NCBI GenBank assembly: GCA_963839815.1
Contig: CAWIWF010000001.1
Coordinates: 1-64,000 of the forward strand
Direction: 5' to 3'
From: JACVRM01 sp963839815
GTDB lineage: Bacteria > Actinomycetota > Thermoleophilia > Gaiellales > Gaiellaceae
Length of the DNA: 64,000 nucleotides
The position numbers were made by a program, and so were the translations under genes. The notes under the pieces were generated by a model. That model was not told where the DNA came from. It made no database searches and saw only the letters and a program-made list of their open reading frames with translations. Below are positions 27,566 to 36,975 of this stretch, piece after piece (the stretch's first letter is position 1; every line of letters begins with the position of its first letter).

Positions 27566-28406
27566 AGGGTTCGACCGATCCAGGCTGTACGCCGCGAGTG
27601 CCTCCAGCTTGCGGCTCGTCATCAGGCGAGCGACCGACGGCGTATCCGTACTCCGATGTCGCGAAGTCGACCAACCGGAGGCCCGAAGCCCGAAACTCGG
27701 CGCGCAGCTCGTTCTCGTTGAAGTGATGCACGAAGTTCGGAGCCAGTACATCGCCGCTCTCCACCGGCGGCCGCCGCATGAGTGATCGGATACCGTTGGC
27801 CACCCGGGCAACATAGTCGTAGTATCGACCGCTGCCCGCACGGACGAAGAACGACACCAGGAGCGGCCCGCCAGGTTGAAGGTGCTCGCGCAGGCCCGCC
27901 AGGAATGCCCGCCGTCGCGCACTCGGCGCAATCAGCGAGTACGCCCCCCAGCCTACGATCACGCCGTCGTAGGTCCGGTCGAGCGCCGGGACGCCATCCC
28001 GCGGCGCAAGCGAGACACTCGGCGGAAAGCCCTCCGCGGCGAGCAGCGCGTTCGCCACGTCGACTAGATCCGGATGGCACTCGAACGCGTCGACGTCGTA
28101 ACCCTGCCGGCGGAGCGCGATCGCCTCTCGGCCTCCGCCGACTGAGGCAACGAGCAATGACCTGCAGGCGCGAAAGTCGCGATCGACAACTGACTGCTCC
28201 CAAGGCATGAGGCCCTTACGATTGTGCTCATCGCCGTGGTAGATGCCTCTCGAGTCGTGGTACGCGCGATCGACGTCCGCGAGCTGGTCCGGATCCAGCC
28301 TGCCTAGCCAGAACGCCGCGACGGCTCCCTCGAGGAGGCGCTCGACCCGATAGACCCAGTTGAGGGTCGCTTCGTATCGGACGACGTGCCGTGGCCTGAT
28401 CTCCAC
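27564..28406 (-). CDS. class I SAM-dependent methyltransferase next to the RiPP precursor
   Basis: The 280-residue protein has LLVASVGGGREAIALRRQG (SAM motif I), YDVDAFECHPDLV (motif II acid), YDGVIVGWGAYSLI and HLQPGGPLLVSFFV. A short N-terminal helical part is followed by the Rossmann domain, and the last ~25 residues look disordered. It is convergent with the precursor gene and shares its terminator. Methylation of a RiPP is one possibility, since some lasso clusters carry methyltransferases. Equally, it may be the last gene of the minus-strand group behind mutM and unrelated to the peptide. Confidence 0.75.
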   Translation of the reverse strand: MEIRPRHVVRYEATLNWVYRVERLLEGAVAAFWLGRLDPDQLADVDRAYHDSRGIYHGDEHNRKGLMPWEQSVVDRDFRACRSLLVASVGGGREAIALRRQGYDVDAFECHPDLVDVANALLAAEGFPPSVSLAPRDGVPALDRTYDGVIVGWGAYSLIAPSARRRAFLAGLREHLQPGGPLLVSFFVRAGSGRYYDYVARVANGIRSLMRRPPVESGDVLAPNFVHHFNENELRAEFRASGLRLVDFATSEYGYAVGRSPDDEPQAGGTRGVQPGSVEP

Positions 28407-28463
28407 TACGCCATTTCTCCACAGGACGGGAAGAGAGTCAACGCGGTCCGCCGCTGTCGACAG

Positions 28464-29293
28464 CTACCGCTGGCAGCGCGGGCAGAACCACGTCCCGCGG
28501 CCGCCACGCGCGTCTTCGCGATCGGCGTGCCGCAGCGGTCGCACGGCTCACTCTCGCGGCCGTAGACGTGGAACTCGTGCTGCATCCCTCCAACCCCGCC
28601 GTCGGGGCGGCGGTAGTCGCGGAGCGTCGCGCCCTGGCGGACGATCCCCTGACGGAGCGCGTCGCGGATGGCTCGGGGAAGTCGTCGCAGCTGCTCCGGG
28701 GCGAGCTCCCCTGCGGGTGTCAGCGGATGGACGCGGGCGCGCCAGAGCGCCTCGTCCGCATAGATGTTCCCGAGCCCCGCAACCGTGCGCTGGTCGAGCA
28801 GCGCTGCCTTGATCGGCGCGCGGCGCCCGGCGAGACGCCCGCGCAGCCAGTCGGCACCGAATGCCGGCCCAAGCGGCTCCACGCCGAGGCGGACGCGCAG
28901 GTAGTGGTCGAGCTCTTCCGGCTCGAGCAGCCGCCACGTCCCGAACCGGCGCACGTCGCGGTACACGACCGTAGACCCGTCGTCCAGGCTCACGACCGCG
29001 CGAGCATGGGGATCGTCGACGGCCCGGGTCGAGCCGTTCGCGGCGTGCCTGAAACTGCCGGTCATACGCAGATGCGACAGCAGGACGCGTCCGCTCGCAA
29101 GGCGGAAGATGAGGTACTTGCCGCGGCGCCCCACGGACTCGACCCGCTCGCCCTCGAGCTCGGCAGCCACCGCTCGTCGATCCTCGGGAGCCACGAGCCG
29201 GTGATCGAGAATCTCCACGCGAGCGAGGATTCGTCCGGCGAGGACGGGGTCGAGCGCAGCACGGACTGTCTCCACCTCGGGCAGCTCGGGCAT
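28464..29293 (-). CDS. mutM: formamidopyrimidine-DNA glycosylase, frameshift in the zinc finger
   Basis: The protein begins PELPEVETVRAALDPVLAGR, with the catalytic N-terminal Pro and Glu, and has ILDHRLVAPEDRR, YADEALWRARVHPLTP and the zinc-finger start CDRCGTPIAKTRV. The open frame then leaves the family and runs to 28406. Adding one C on the plus strand near 28505 restores GGRGTWFCPRCQR and a stop at 28464-28466, completing the four-Cys finger. The break is therefore almost certainly a base-calling error. MutM removes 8-oxoguanine and other oxidised purines from DNA. Confidence 0.9.
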
Positions 29294-29335
29294 CGGCCGG
29301 AGCGTAACGCCGAGCCGCGTCCGGCTGTCCTCAGC

Positions 29336-29785
29336 TCACTTCGGTCGTCGCGTGGTCTGCGAGCAGCCGGGGAGCGCTCGGCATCGGGTCCTGGACGTGG
29401 CATCCTGTCGCAGTCTCAACCGCAGAGCGCGCGCTGCTTCGTCGAGCAGCCGCCACGCACTCCGCCCGCCGCTGGGCCCAAGCTCGTCCGCGTCGCCGGC
29501 AGCTCCGAACTCCGCGGAGACTCCTGGAGTCGGTGGTACGCGAAGCCCGGACGTCGCATCCTGCGTCTGGCGCAGGAAGCGGCGCGCGCGCCGGCTGTGG
29601 TCGACACGGACCGACACGACTCCGACCGGCGTATATCCCGGCCAGCGGCGGGCCGCCGACTCCAGCGCGAGCTCTCGCGCCTGCGAGGCCGTCTCGGCCG
29701 CGAACCACTTGCGGTCGTGCGTGCGCGAGCCGTCGCTTCGCTGCAGCTCGAGCGTCACCGTGTAGACGGTCAGAAGTGAGGCCAT
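29336..29785 (-). CDS. hypothetical protein with repeat-derived C-terminal half
   Basis: I do not recognise the family. The first ~65 residues look like a real small domain (VYTVTLELQRSDGSRTHDRK, then a helix AAETASQARELALESAARRW and VGVVSVRVDHS). The second half contains two related segments, RQTQDATSGLR and RQDATSRTR, encoded by similar ~20-base DNA stretches (AGGATGCGACGTCC and AGGATGCCACGTCC), so the 3' half may be repeat DNA read through by the frame. It lies between deoA and mutM on the same strand. Confidence 0.45.
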   Translation of the reverse strand: MASLLTVYTVTLELQRSDGSRTHDRKWFAAETASQARELALESAARRWPGYTPVGVVSVRVDHSRRARRFLRQTQDATSGLRVPPTPGVSAEFGAAGDADELGPSGGRSAWRLLDEAARALRLRLRQDATSRTRCRALPGCSQTTRRPK

Positions 29786-29931
29786 CGCAGGTCAGACTCG
29801 CTCGTCATGATCGAGGCGCACGCGAGAGAACGTGCTGCGCTCGATTCGTCTGACCATCGTCGCCGACCGCTAAACGCGCGCGCTCCCTGTCGAGCGTGGA
29901 GGCCGCCTGGCCGTAGCGGGGTGGCGCGGGG

Positions 29932-31238
29932 TCAGACGATTGTCTCGAGCACGATGCTCCGCGCTGGGGGAGCAGCCTCGGCGATCTCGAGCGCGTCGAG
30001 CACCTCGCCGGCGGCAGCTCGGCGCCCGCCTCGTCGCGCGCGTGGATCTCGGCGACCGGCTCGCCAGCTCGCACCTCGTCGCCACGCTTGCGAAGGCAGA
30101 CGATCCCGACGGCATGGTCGATCGTGTCGTCCGCGACCGCCCGGCCCGGCGCCGAGGTGGAGCGCCGCGCGGCCGATCCGGATCGCGCCGAGCCCGGCGA
30201 CGATGCCCATCGGCGGGAGCAGCGACCTGCCTCACGACGGGCGCCTCGGGCAGCGCCGCCTCGTCCGGGTCGCCGCCCTGGGCTCGGATCCAGCGCTCGT
30301 AGGCGCGAGCGCCGAGCCGTCCTGCGACCGCCCGCTCCGCCCGCGCGCGCCCCTCCTCGAGGTCGACGCCCAGATCGGACAGCGCGAGCAGCCGCGCCGC
30401 ACGCGTCGAGGACGAGCTCGGTGAAGTCGGGCGGCCCCTCGCCGCGCAACGTGTCGCGATCGCCTCGCGGATCTCGAGCGCGTTGCCGACAGCGCGGCCG
30501 AGCGGCTGGTCCATGTCGGTCAGCAGGCACACGACCTCGCGGCCCGCGCGGCGACCGAGCTCGACCATCGTCTCGGCGAGCGCCCGCGCGTCCTCGAGCG
30601 TCTTCATGAAGGCGCCGTCGCCGACCTTGACGTCGAGGACGATCGCCTCGGCCCCGGCGGCGAGCTTCTTGGACATGATGATCGCCGCGATCAGCGGGAT
30701 GCTGTCGACCGTCGCCGGTCACGTCGCGCAGCGCGTAGAGCCGCTTGTCGGCCGGGACGAGATCGCCGGTCTGGCCGATGATCGCGAGGCCGACGTCGCG
30801 CACCTGCGCGAGGAACTCGTCGCGTCGTCAGCTCGACGCGGAAGCCCGGGATCGACTCGAGCTTGTCGAGCGTGCCGCCCGTGTGCGCCGAGCCCGCGGC
30901 CGCTCATCTTCGCGAACGGGCACGCCGCACGCGGCGACGATCGGCGCGACGGCGATCGACGTCTTGTCCCCCACCCCGCCCGTCGAGTGCTTGTCGACGA
31001 CCTTGCGGCCGAGCGCCGCGGCCAGGTCGAGCGTCTCGCCGCTGCGGACCATCGCGTCGGTGAGCGCGAGCGTCTCGGCAGGCGTCAGCCCGCGGAAGAA
31101 GACGGCCATGCAGAACGCGGCCATCTGGTAGTCGGGCACCTCGCCGCGCGCGTAGCCGAGCACGAGCTCGGCGAGCTCGTCGGCGGCGAGCTCCTCGCCG
31201 TCGCGCTTGCGCTCGATCAGCTCGGCGGGCCGGATCAC
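29932..31238 (-). CDS. deoA: pyrimidine-nucleoside phosphorylase, frameshifted
   Basis: The start at GTG 31238 gives MIRPAELIERKRDGEELAAD and YQMAAFCMAVFFRGLTPAET. The phosphate-binding KHSTGGVGDKTS motif follows, then GAEAIVLDVKVGDGAFMKTL in another frame. A third frame gives the family's usual end (LEIAEAAPPARSIVLETIV) with a stop at 29932. At least four indels interrupt the frame. The enzyme splits thymidine or uridine with phosphate to the base and (deoxy)ribose 1-phosphate, which deoB, five bases upstream, converts to the 5-phosphate. Confidence 0.82.
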
Positions 31239-31243
31239 GCGCG

Positions 31244-32445
31244 CTACAGCCGGCGCTCACGGCTGCGAGGATCGGCTCGCCGGGCGACTCCCGCTGCGCC
31301 GGCGGCGGCTTGCCGCCGAGCCACGCGTTGACGGTCGCGCCGACGTCGGCGAACTCGCCGTCTCGTGGATGCGGCCGGCGGCGTTTCGCCCTGCGGCGTA
31401 GGCGAGCAGCAGCGCGTGCTCGCGCGAGTGGTCGGTCGACGGCGTCGTCGGGTCGCAGCCGTGGTCGGACGTGAGGATCAGCAGGTCGCCCGTCGCGGAG
31501 CGCGTCGAGGAGGTCGGGGAGGCGCCGGTCGAAGTCCTGCAGGCAGCGGTGGAAGTTCTCGGGGTCGTTGCGGTGGCCCCAGAGCATGTCGGTCTCGACG
31601 AGGTTCGACGAAGACGAAGCCCGTCGTCGATGCTCGCGCAGCAGCTCGCTCGGTGCGTTGGATGCCCTCGACGTTCGACTTCGTCGGGAACGACTCGTCG
31701 ATGTCGCTGGCCCGCGAAGATGTCGCGAGATCTTCCCGACGCCGTGGACCGTGTTGCCGGCGTCGCGGATCGAGCGACGAGGTAGTTCGGCCGCCGCGGC
31801 TCGAGCGAGAAGTCGTGCCGGTTGGCCGTGCGCTCGTAGCTGGCCGGGCTCGCCGATGAACGGCCGGGCGATGACGCGGCCGACCGCGTGCTTGCCGGTC
31901 AGGATCTCGCGCGCGACGCTGGCAGGCCTCGTAGAGCTCCTCGAGCGGGATCGTCTCCTCGTGCGCGGCGATCTGGAAGACCGAGTCGGCGCGACGTGTA
32001 GACGATCCACTTGCCGGTGCGCTGATGCTCCTCGCCGAGCTCCTGGATGATCTCGGTGCCCGACGCCGGGATGTTGCCGAGCACGCCGCGGCCGGTGCGG
32101 TGCATGAACGGGTCGATCACGTCGTCCGGGAAGCCGTGCGGGTAGGTCGGGCATGGCCTGCGGCGTGACGATCCCCATCAGCTCCCAGTGGCCGGTCGTC
32201 GTGTCCTTGCCCTTCGAGCGCTCGACGAGCCGGCCGGCGATCGCCGGCGCCCCGGGCTGCGGCGGGCAGCCCTCGAGCGGCTCGACGTTGCCGAGGCCGA
32301 GCGCCTCCAGGTCGGGCAGGTCGAGGCCGCCGACGGCGCGCGCGACGTTGCCGAGCGTGTCCGAGCCCTCGTCGCCGTAGTCGGCAGCGTCGGGGAGCTC
32401 GCCGGCGCCGACGGCGTCGAGGACGATCACGCAGGCGCGCGGCAC
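31244..32445 (-). CDS. deoB: phosphopentomutase, heavily frameshifted
   Basis: GTG 32445 opens with RACVIVLDAVGAGELPDA (metal-binding Asp), GDEGSDTLGNVARAVGGLDL and the characteristic GKDTTTGHWELMGI. Later family segments are spread over other frames, ending near DVGATVNAWLGGKPP. Six or more indels are needed. A TAG at 31244-31246 in one frame gives a natural end just before deoA. The enzyme interconverts (deoxy)ribose 1- and 5-phosphate in nucleoside salvage. The density of breaks here is the highest in the window. Confidence 0.75.
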
Positions 32446-32449
32446 GCGG

Positions 32450-33758
32450 CTATCCTAGTCCCGGCTGGACACCGTCCTCGGACTGCTCGGGCTGCTCGTC
32501 TTCATCGTCGGCGTGATCGCGCTCGCCGCGCGGCAGTGACTGCGCTCGTCGTGCAAGATCAGCCCACGCCGGCGACGTCGAAGAAGCAAGACCGGCCGCG
32601 ACGCCCGCGCAGACCCGAGGCTCGCTCGCAGCGCGAGCGCTCAGGCCGGCGAGCGCGTCGTCGAGCGGCGTGTACCCAAGCCCGTGGGCCTCGGCGACCG
32701 CTTCGTAGGTGATGCGGCCGTCCAGGACGTTGACGCCGCGGGCGAGCGCGCGATCGGCGGCGACGGCGTCGCGCAGGCCGTGGTCGGCGATCGCCTCGAC
32801 GTACGGCAACGTCGCGTTCGTCAGCGCCTTGGTCGACGTGATCGGCACGGCGCCCGGCATGTTCGCGACGCAGTAGTGCGTGACGCCGTCGACGACATAG
32901 ACCGGGTCGGAGTGCGTCGTGGCCTTGGACGTCTCGGCGCAGCCGCCCTGGTCGATGGCGACATCGGCGAGCACGGAGCCTTCCTTCATGCCGCGGATCA
33001 TCTCGCGAGTCACGAGCTTGGGCGCGAGCGCGCCCGGGATGAGCACGGCGCCGATGACGACGTCCGCCTCCGCGACCGACTCCTCGATCTGCAGCGCCGA
33101 CGACATCAGCAGCGTGACGCGGCCCGAGAGGATCTCCTCCAGGTGGCGCATGCGGTCGATCGAGCGCTCCAGGATCGTCACCTGGCCGCCGAGGCCGATG
33201 GCGATGACGGCCGCGTTGTAGCCCACGATGCCCCCGCCGATGACGACGACGCGCCCCGGCGCAACCCCGGCGACGCCGCCGAGCAGAAGGCCGCGGCCGC
33301 CGAGCGGCTTCTCGAGGAAGTAGGCGCCCGCCTGGGCGGCAAGCCGGCCGGCAACCTCGCTCATCGGCGCCAGCAGCGGCAGGCGGCGGTCGTCCGTCTC
33401 GACCGTCTCGTAGGCGACGGCAGCGATGCCGCTGTCGACGAGCGCCCGGGTGAGCGGCTCGTCGGCGGCGATGTGCAGGTAGGTGAAGAGCACGAGCCCC
33501 TCCCGCAGCCGGCCGTACTCCGGCGCGATCGGCTCCTTGACCTTGAGCAGCAGGTCGGCGTCGCGCCAGACGGCGTCCACGTCCGCGATGCGTGCGCCGA
33601 CGGCGGTCGTAGGCCTCGTCGGCGAACGCGCTGCCGACACCGGCGCCGCTCTCCACGAGCACCTCGTGGCCGCGCTTGGTGAGCTCGAGCGCACCGGCCG
33701 GCGTCAGCGCCACCCGGTACTCATCGGGCTTGATCTCCTTGGCGACGCCGACTCTCAC
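32450..33758 (-). CDS. ald: alanine dehydrogenase, one or two frameshifts
   Basis: The start MRVGVAKEIKPDEYRVALTP has the family's K-E-x-K-x-x-E-x-R-V motif. After a frame change near 33610 come LLLKVKEPIAPEY, LFTYLHIAADEPLTR, the NAD site VVVIGGGIVGYNAAVIAIGL and DVAIDQGGCAETSKATTHSD. The conserved part ends near YTPLDDALAG; the last ~60 codons to 32450 have no family character. They overlap a likely plus-strand small gene, so the true stop is probably close to 32640 with one more indel. The enzyme interconverts alanine and pyruvate with NAD. Confidence 0.85.
32465..32600 (+). CDS. possible small single-span membrane protein, frameshifted
   Basis: The plus strand encodes DTVLGLLGLLVFIVGVIALA followed, after a one-base shift near 32537, by AVTALVV and a charged tail with SKKQDRP. 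That is the layout of the short helix-plus-Lys-rich-tail proteins common in actinobacteria. No ATG, GTG or TTG precedes it in frame (only CTG 32465), and a TAG lies just upstream, so another error at the 5' end is likely. It is antisense to the unconserved tail of the ald frame, which supports the view that ald ends earlier. Confidence 0.35.
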
Positions 33759-33770
33759 GGCCGGAGAACC

Positions 33771-34565
33771 CTACCCTGGAGCGCCCGCGAGCCGTTCGAC
33801 GAGGCGGCGCTCCTCGGGGCCGAGCCACGGCGGCTCGCCGGCGTGGGCGTTGGCGGCGGCGCGCTCGGGCCGGCGCGTGGCAGGGATGACAGCGTCGACA
33901 CGCGGGTCCGAGAGCGCCCACTTGAGCAGCGCCTGCGGCCAGGTCTCGATGCCGAACGGACGCAGAGCCTCGAGCTCGGCGTCGGCGACGTCGCGGCCGA
34001 CGAGCCTGCCCGCGCCGAGGGGGCGCATGACGAGCACGGCAATCCCCAGCTCGGCGGCAAGCGGGAGCAGGCGGCGCTCGCAGTCACGCTCGTGCGGGTT
34101 GAGCGGGATCTGGATGAACGCAAAACGGCCGGTGCGGAGGGCGCGCTCGAGCTCGTCGAACGCGGCAGGGTCGTAGTGGGTGACGCCGATGCGGCCGATG
34201 CGGCCTGCCTCGCGCTCGGCCTCGAGCCAGGGCAGGTGCTCCTGCCACGCGACGAGGTTGTGGATCTGCTGCAGCTCCACGTGCCCGAACCAGTCGAGCT
34301 GGGCGGCGAGCTGGGTGCGAGCCTCGTCGGCCGAGGGCGACCAGATCTTCGTCGCCACGATCGAGTCCTCGCGGCGTCCCTCCAACGCGAGGGCGAGCGA
34401 GCGCTCGGCGCCGCCGTACATCGGCGAGGTGTCGAAGAGGCGCCCGCCGGCGTCGAGCGCGGCCGTCACGACCCTGCGCGCGAGACCGGCGTCGTCGTCG
34501 AAGGTCCGGGAAGTGCCGAGCCCGACGACCGGGCCGAGTCGCCGCTCCTCCATCAGCGCCCCCAA
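33771..34565 (-). CDS. aldo/keto reductase family protein
   Basis: The 264-residue protein has LGPVVGLGTSRTFDD, the catalytic Asp/Tyr region GGRLFDTSPMYGGAERSLAL, Lys in SIVATKIWSP and His in ELQQIHNLVAWQ, as well as PQALLKWALSDPRVDAVIPA near the C-terminus. These are NADPH-dependent TIM-barrel reductases; the substrate is unknown. A GGGAGG ribosome-binding site lies before the start. A hairpin (GGGCACC, CGG, GGTGCCC) and a conserved promoter-like element lie upstream. The gene ends 12 bases before ald. Confidence 0.85.
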   Translation of the reverse strand: MGALMEERRLGPVVGLGTSRTFDDDAGLARRVVTAALDAGGRLFDTSPMYGGAERSLALALEGRREDSIVATKIWSPSADEARTQLAAQLDWFGHVELQQIHNLVAWQEHLPWLEAEREAGRIGRIGVTHYDPAAFDELERALRTGRFAFIQIPLNPHERDCERRLLPLAAELGIAVLVMRPLGAGRLVGRDVADAELEALRPFGIETWPQALLKWALSDPRVDAVIPATRRPERAAANAHAGEPPWLGPEERRLVERLAGAPG

Positions 34566-34600
34566 CCTCCCCCAAGGGCACCCCGGGTGCCCCTACAGAA

Positions 34601-34644
34601 GGTGTAGCGAGAATCGCCGCACGAGAGTGTGCCGGGGTCGTGCC
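34601..34644 (-). promoter_or_regulatory. GGCAC direct-repeat promoter-like element
   Basis: On the minus strand GGCACG and GGCACA are 11 bases apart (34639-34644, 34628-34633), followed after 21 bases by TACACC (34601-34606). The same layout occurs at three other intergenic places in the window. Here it lies 36 bases upstream of the aldo/keto reductase start, a good position for a promoter. Confidence 0.5.
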
Positions 34645-34725
34645 GGAAGCGTGACAGCGCCTGCCGCCGCCCTCGCGCCCGCCACCACGGTCGCCGACGC
34701 GGCGAGCGTGCCGCTTCGCGGGCGA

Positions 34726-35703
34726 TCACGCGAGACGGCTCCGGGCGGCGAGCCCCGCCGCGAACGCTGCCGCGAAGAAGGTCGGATCGTCCACCGGGCC
34801 GCGGCCCATGTGGTCGAGCGGGAGCCCGCTGCACGCCTCCTGCCAGGCGGACGCATCGACCTCTTCGCGTTCGGACAGCCAGGCGGGCGCCTCGACGCCA
34901 AGCGGCCAGGCGACGACCGGGCGCGCGAGCTCGAGCACGGATCGCGTGTGGTGCGAGACGCCGCGGTGGCGCTCGCGCCCGTCCCGCTCGGAGACGCGGG
35001 CGGCCAGGATCGGCTCGCCCCCGAGCGCAGCCGCCGTAGTGGCCGCCTCGGCCGCCACGGTCGCGCCGTGGCCAAGTCGTGAGCCGGTGCCGACGATGCC
35101 CGGCCCCGGCCCGCAGACGATCGCTTCCGCCCCTCGCGTTCGCGCGTAGAGCAGTGCCGACGCGATGCCGGCGCACTGGGCGTCGCCGTCGAGGCACGGC
35201 GCTGCCGCGATCGCGGCGGCGAGCAGGCCGCGCGCCTTGAGCGCGCGGACGGCGTCCGAGAGGGACACCGGCAGCGCGCCGCCGGCGACCTGCACCCAGG
35301 CGACGCGATGCCCCGAGAGCGCGGCAGCGACGGGAACGAGCTGGCTGTGCAGCGTGCAGAGGACGACCGGCACGCCGTCGAGCGTGTCGGGCAGCTGCGC
35401 GTCCTCCTCCGCGAAGCGCGTCGCGGCCTGCAGCGGCGTGTAGGGCAGGGTCATCACGTGCGCGCCCGGCTCGGGCTCGAGCCCGAGGCCGCGCGTGAGG
35501 TTGGCGTAGAGGACGTCGAAGCCGCCCGACCCGAGCTCGAGCGCCCGCGCCTGGTCGTTCACGAGCACGTCATCGCCGAGCGCGACGGGGCCGGTGAGCC
35601 GCGGGTAGGCGATGCAGGGCTCGCCGTCGACCTCGCAGCGAACGAGGCCCTCGACACGCTCGAGGACGCCAGTGACCGTGCCGCGCCGCAGCCCGACCGG
35701 CAT
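34726..35703 (-). CDS. DUF3866 family protein
   Basis: The 325-residue protein starts MPVGLRRGTVTGVLERVEGL and has VLVNDQARALELGSGGFDVL, HVMTLPYTPLQAATRFAEED, VPVVLCTLHSQLVPVAAALS and AEAIVCGPGPGIVGTGSRLG. I recognise it as DUF3866, a cytoplasmic family of unknown function. The ATG overlaps the stop of the upstream M20 peptidase gene (ATGA), so the two are co-translated. No catalytic residues can be named. Confidence 0.75.
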   Translation of the reverse strand: MPVGLRRGTVTGVLERVEGLVRCEVDGEPCIAYPRLTGPVALGDDVLVNDQARALELGSGGFDVLYANLTRGLGLEPEPGAHVMTLPYTPLQAATRFAEEDAQLPDTLDGVPVVLCTLHSQLVPVAAALSGHRVAWVQVAGGALPVSLSDAVRALKARGLLAAAIAAAPCLDGDAQCAGIASALLYARTRGAEAIVCGPGPGIVGTGSRLGHGATVAAEAATTAAALGGEPILAARVSERDGRERHRGVSHHTRSVLELARPVVAWPLGVEAPAWLSEREEVDASAWQEACSGLPLDHMGRGPVDDPTFFAAAFAAGLAARSRLA

Positions 35704-36842
35704 CAGCCGGCTGCGCGCGCCGAGTCGACGAGCGCCAGCGTCACGTCGACCATCCCCTCGAGGTCGGAGACGGCGATGTGCTCGTCGGAGGAGTGGATGT
35801 TCGCCATCCCGTTGGCGAGGTTCAGGCACTCGAGACCGCGCTCGTTGAACACGTTCGCGTCCGCGCCACCGCCGGAGAGGATGAAGCGCGGCTCGTACCC
35901 GGTCCGCTGGAGCGCGTCCACGGCGATCCGAACAGGGGCGTCGCCGGGCTTGAAGCGGTAGCCGCTGAAGTGCTCCTCGACGTGCGTCTCGACATCGCAC
36001 TCGGCGAGGCTGGCGGCATACGTCAGGGTCTCGAGCATCTCGCGGATCAGGTCGCGGAGCTTGTCGGCGTCGTGCGAGCGAGCCTCGGCCCGGAAGCTGC
36101 AGACCTCCGGGACGACGTTGCGGGCGCTGCCGCCGCGGATCTCCCCCACGTTGGCCGTCGTCTCGTCGTCGATGCGCCCGAGGCGAAGATCGGCGATCGC
36201 GCGCGCCGCAGCGGCGATCGCGGAGCGGCCCTCCTCGGGATACATGCCCGCGTGCGCCGCCTTGCCGCGGAACGTGGCGTCGAGCGAGCTCTGATGGGGC
36301 GCGCCCAGGATGACGTCACCGATCGGGGCGGCGTGGTCGTAGACGTAGCCGACCCGGGAGCGAAGCCGGCTCTGGTCGAAGGCGGCGGCACCGCAGAGAC
36401 CGACCTCCTCCTTGGGCGTGAACAGCAGCTCGACGCCGGCGTGCGGGCGACCCTCGGCGACCAGGCGACGCGTCGCCTCGAGCATGGCCGCGACCGCTGA
36501 CTTGTCGTCGGCGCCGAGGATCGTCGGGCGCGCGTTGCGGATCACGCCTCCGTCGTCGACCACGGGCTCGATCGGGCCGTCCGGAGGCACCGTGTCGAGG
36601 TGGGCGCAGAGGAAAATGGGCGTTCCACCTTCCTCGCCCGCCGTCGGCTCGAGGCGGCAGAACAGGTTGCCCATGCTGGAGCCGATCCCGGGGCCGCAGC
36701 CGTCCTCGTCGACGTCGATCGCAAGGTCGCGGAGGTAGCGCGTGACGGCGTCCGCGACCGGCCGCTCCTCGCCCGACGGGCTCGAGATGGCGGCGAGCTC
36801 CAGAAAGAGCCGAGCGACGTCGGGAAGGCCGTTGGGCGACAC
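35703..36842 (-). CDS. M20-family metallopeptidase (tripeptidase T-like)
   Basis: From GTG 36842 the 379-residue protein has FLCAHLDTVPPDGPIEPVV (zinc His, catalytic Asp), ILGADDKSAVAAMLEA (bridging Asp), FTPKEEVGLCG (Glu pair), an Asp in YVYDHAAPIGDVI and a final His in MANIHSSDEHIA. All ligands of a di-zinc M20 peptidase are present, and the lid domain follows HQSSLDATFRGKAAHAG. It should cleave N-terminal residues from small peptides. An open frame extends to 37061, but TACGAT exactly six bases before GTG 36842 suggests a leaderless start there. Confidence 0.87.
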   Translation of the reverse strand: MSPNGLPDVARLFLELAAISSPSGEERPVADAVTRYLRDLAIDVDEDGCGPGIGSSMGNLFCRLEPTAGEEGGTPIFLCAHLDTVPPDGPIEPVVDDGGVIRNARPTILGADDKSAVAAMLEATRRLVAEGRPHAGVELLFTPKEEVGLCGAAAFDQSRLRSRVGYVYDHAAPIGDVILGAPHQSSLDATFRGKAAHAGMYPEEGRSAIAAAARAIADLRLGRIDDETTANVGEIRGGSARNVVPEVCSFRAEARSHDADKLRDLIREMLETLTYAASLAECDVETHVEEHFSGYRFKPGDAPVRIAVDALQRTGYEPRFILSGGGADANVFNERGLECLNLANGMANIHSSDEHIAVSDLEGMVDVTLALVDSARAAG

Positions 36843-36848
36843 GGCGGC

Positions 36849-36854
36849 ATCGTA
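36849..36854 (-). promoter_or_regulatory. candidate -10 (TACGAT), leaderless start of the M20 peptidase
   Basis: TACGAT on the minus strand is followed by six bases and then the GTG start codon. This is the spacing expected if transcription begins at the start codon. There is no clear -35 hexamer. Confidence 0.4.
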
Positions 36855-36975
36855 GGCGCCCGCACCGTCCGCGGTACCCGTTGCCAGGCCGGGAGTGACA
36901 TGCAGCCGCGGGATCAACTCTCTGCCGTCTGCTCGATCCGCGACGCGGCGGGGACGCGGATAGCGTGCCCGCGTC

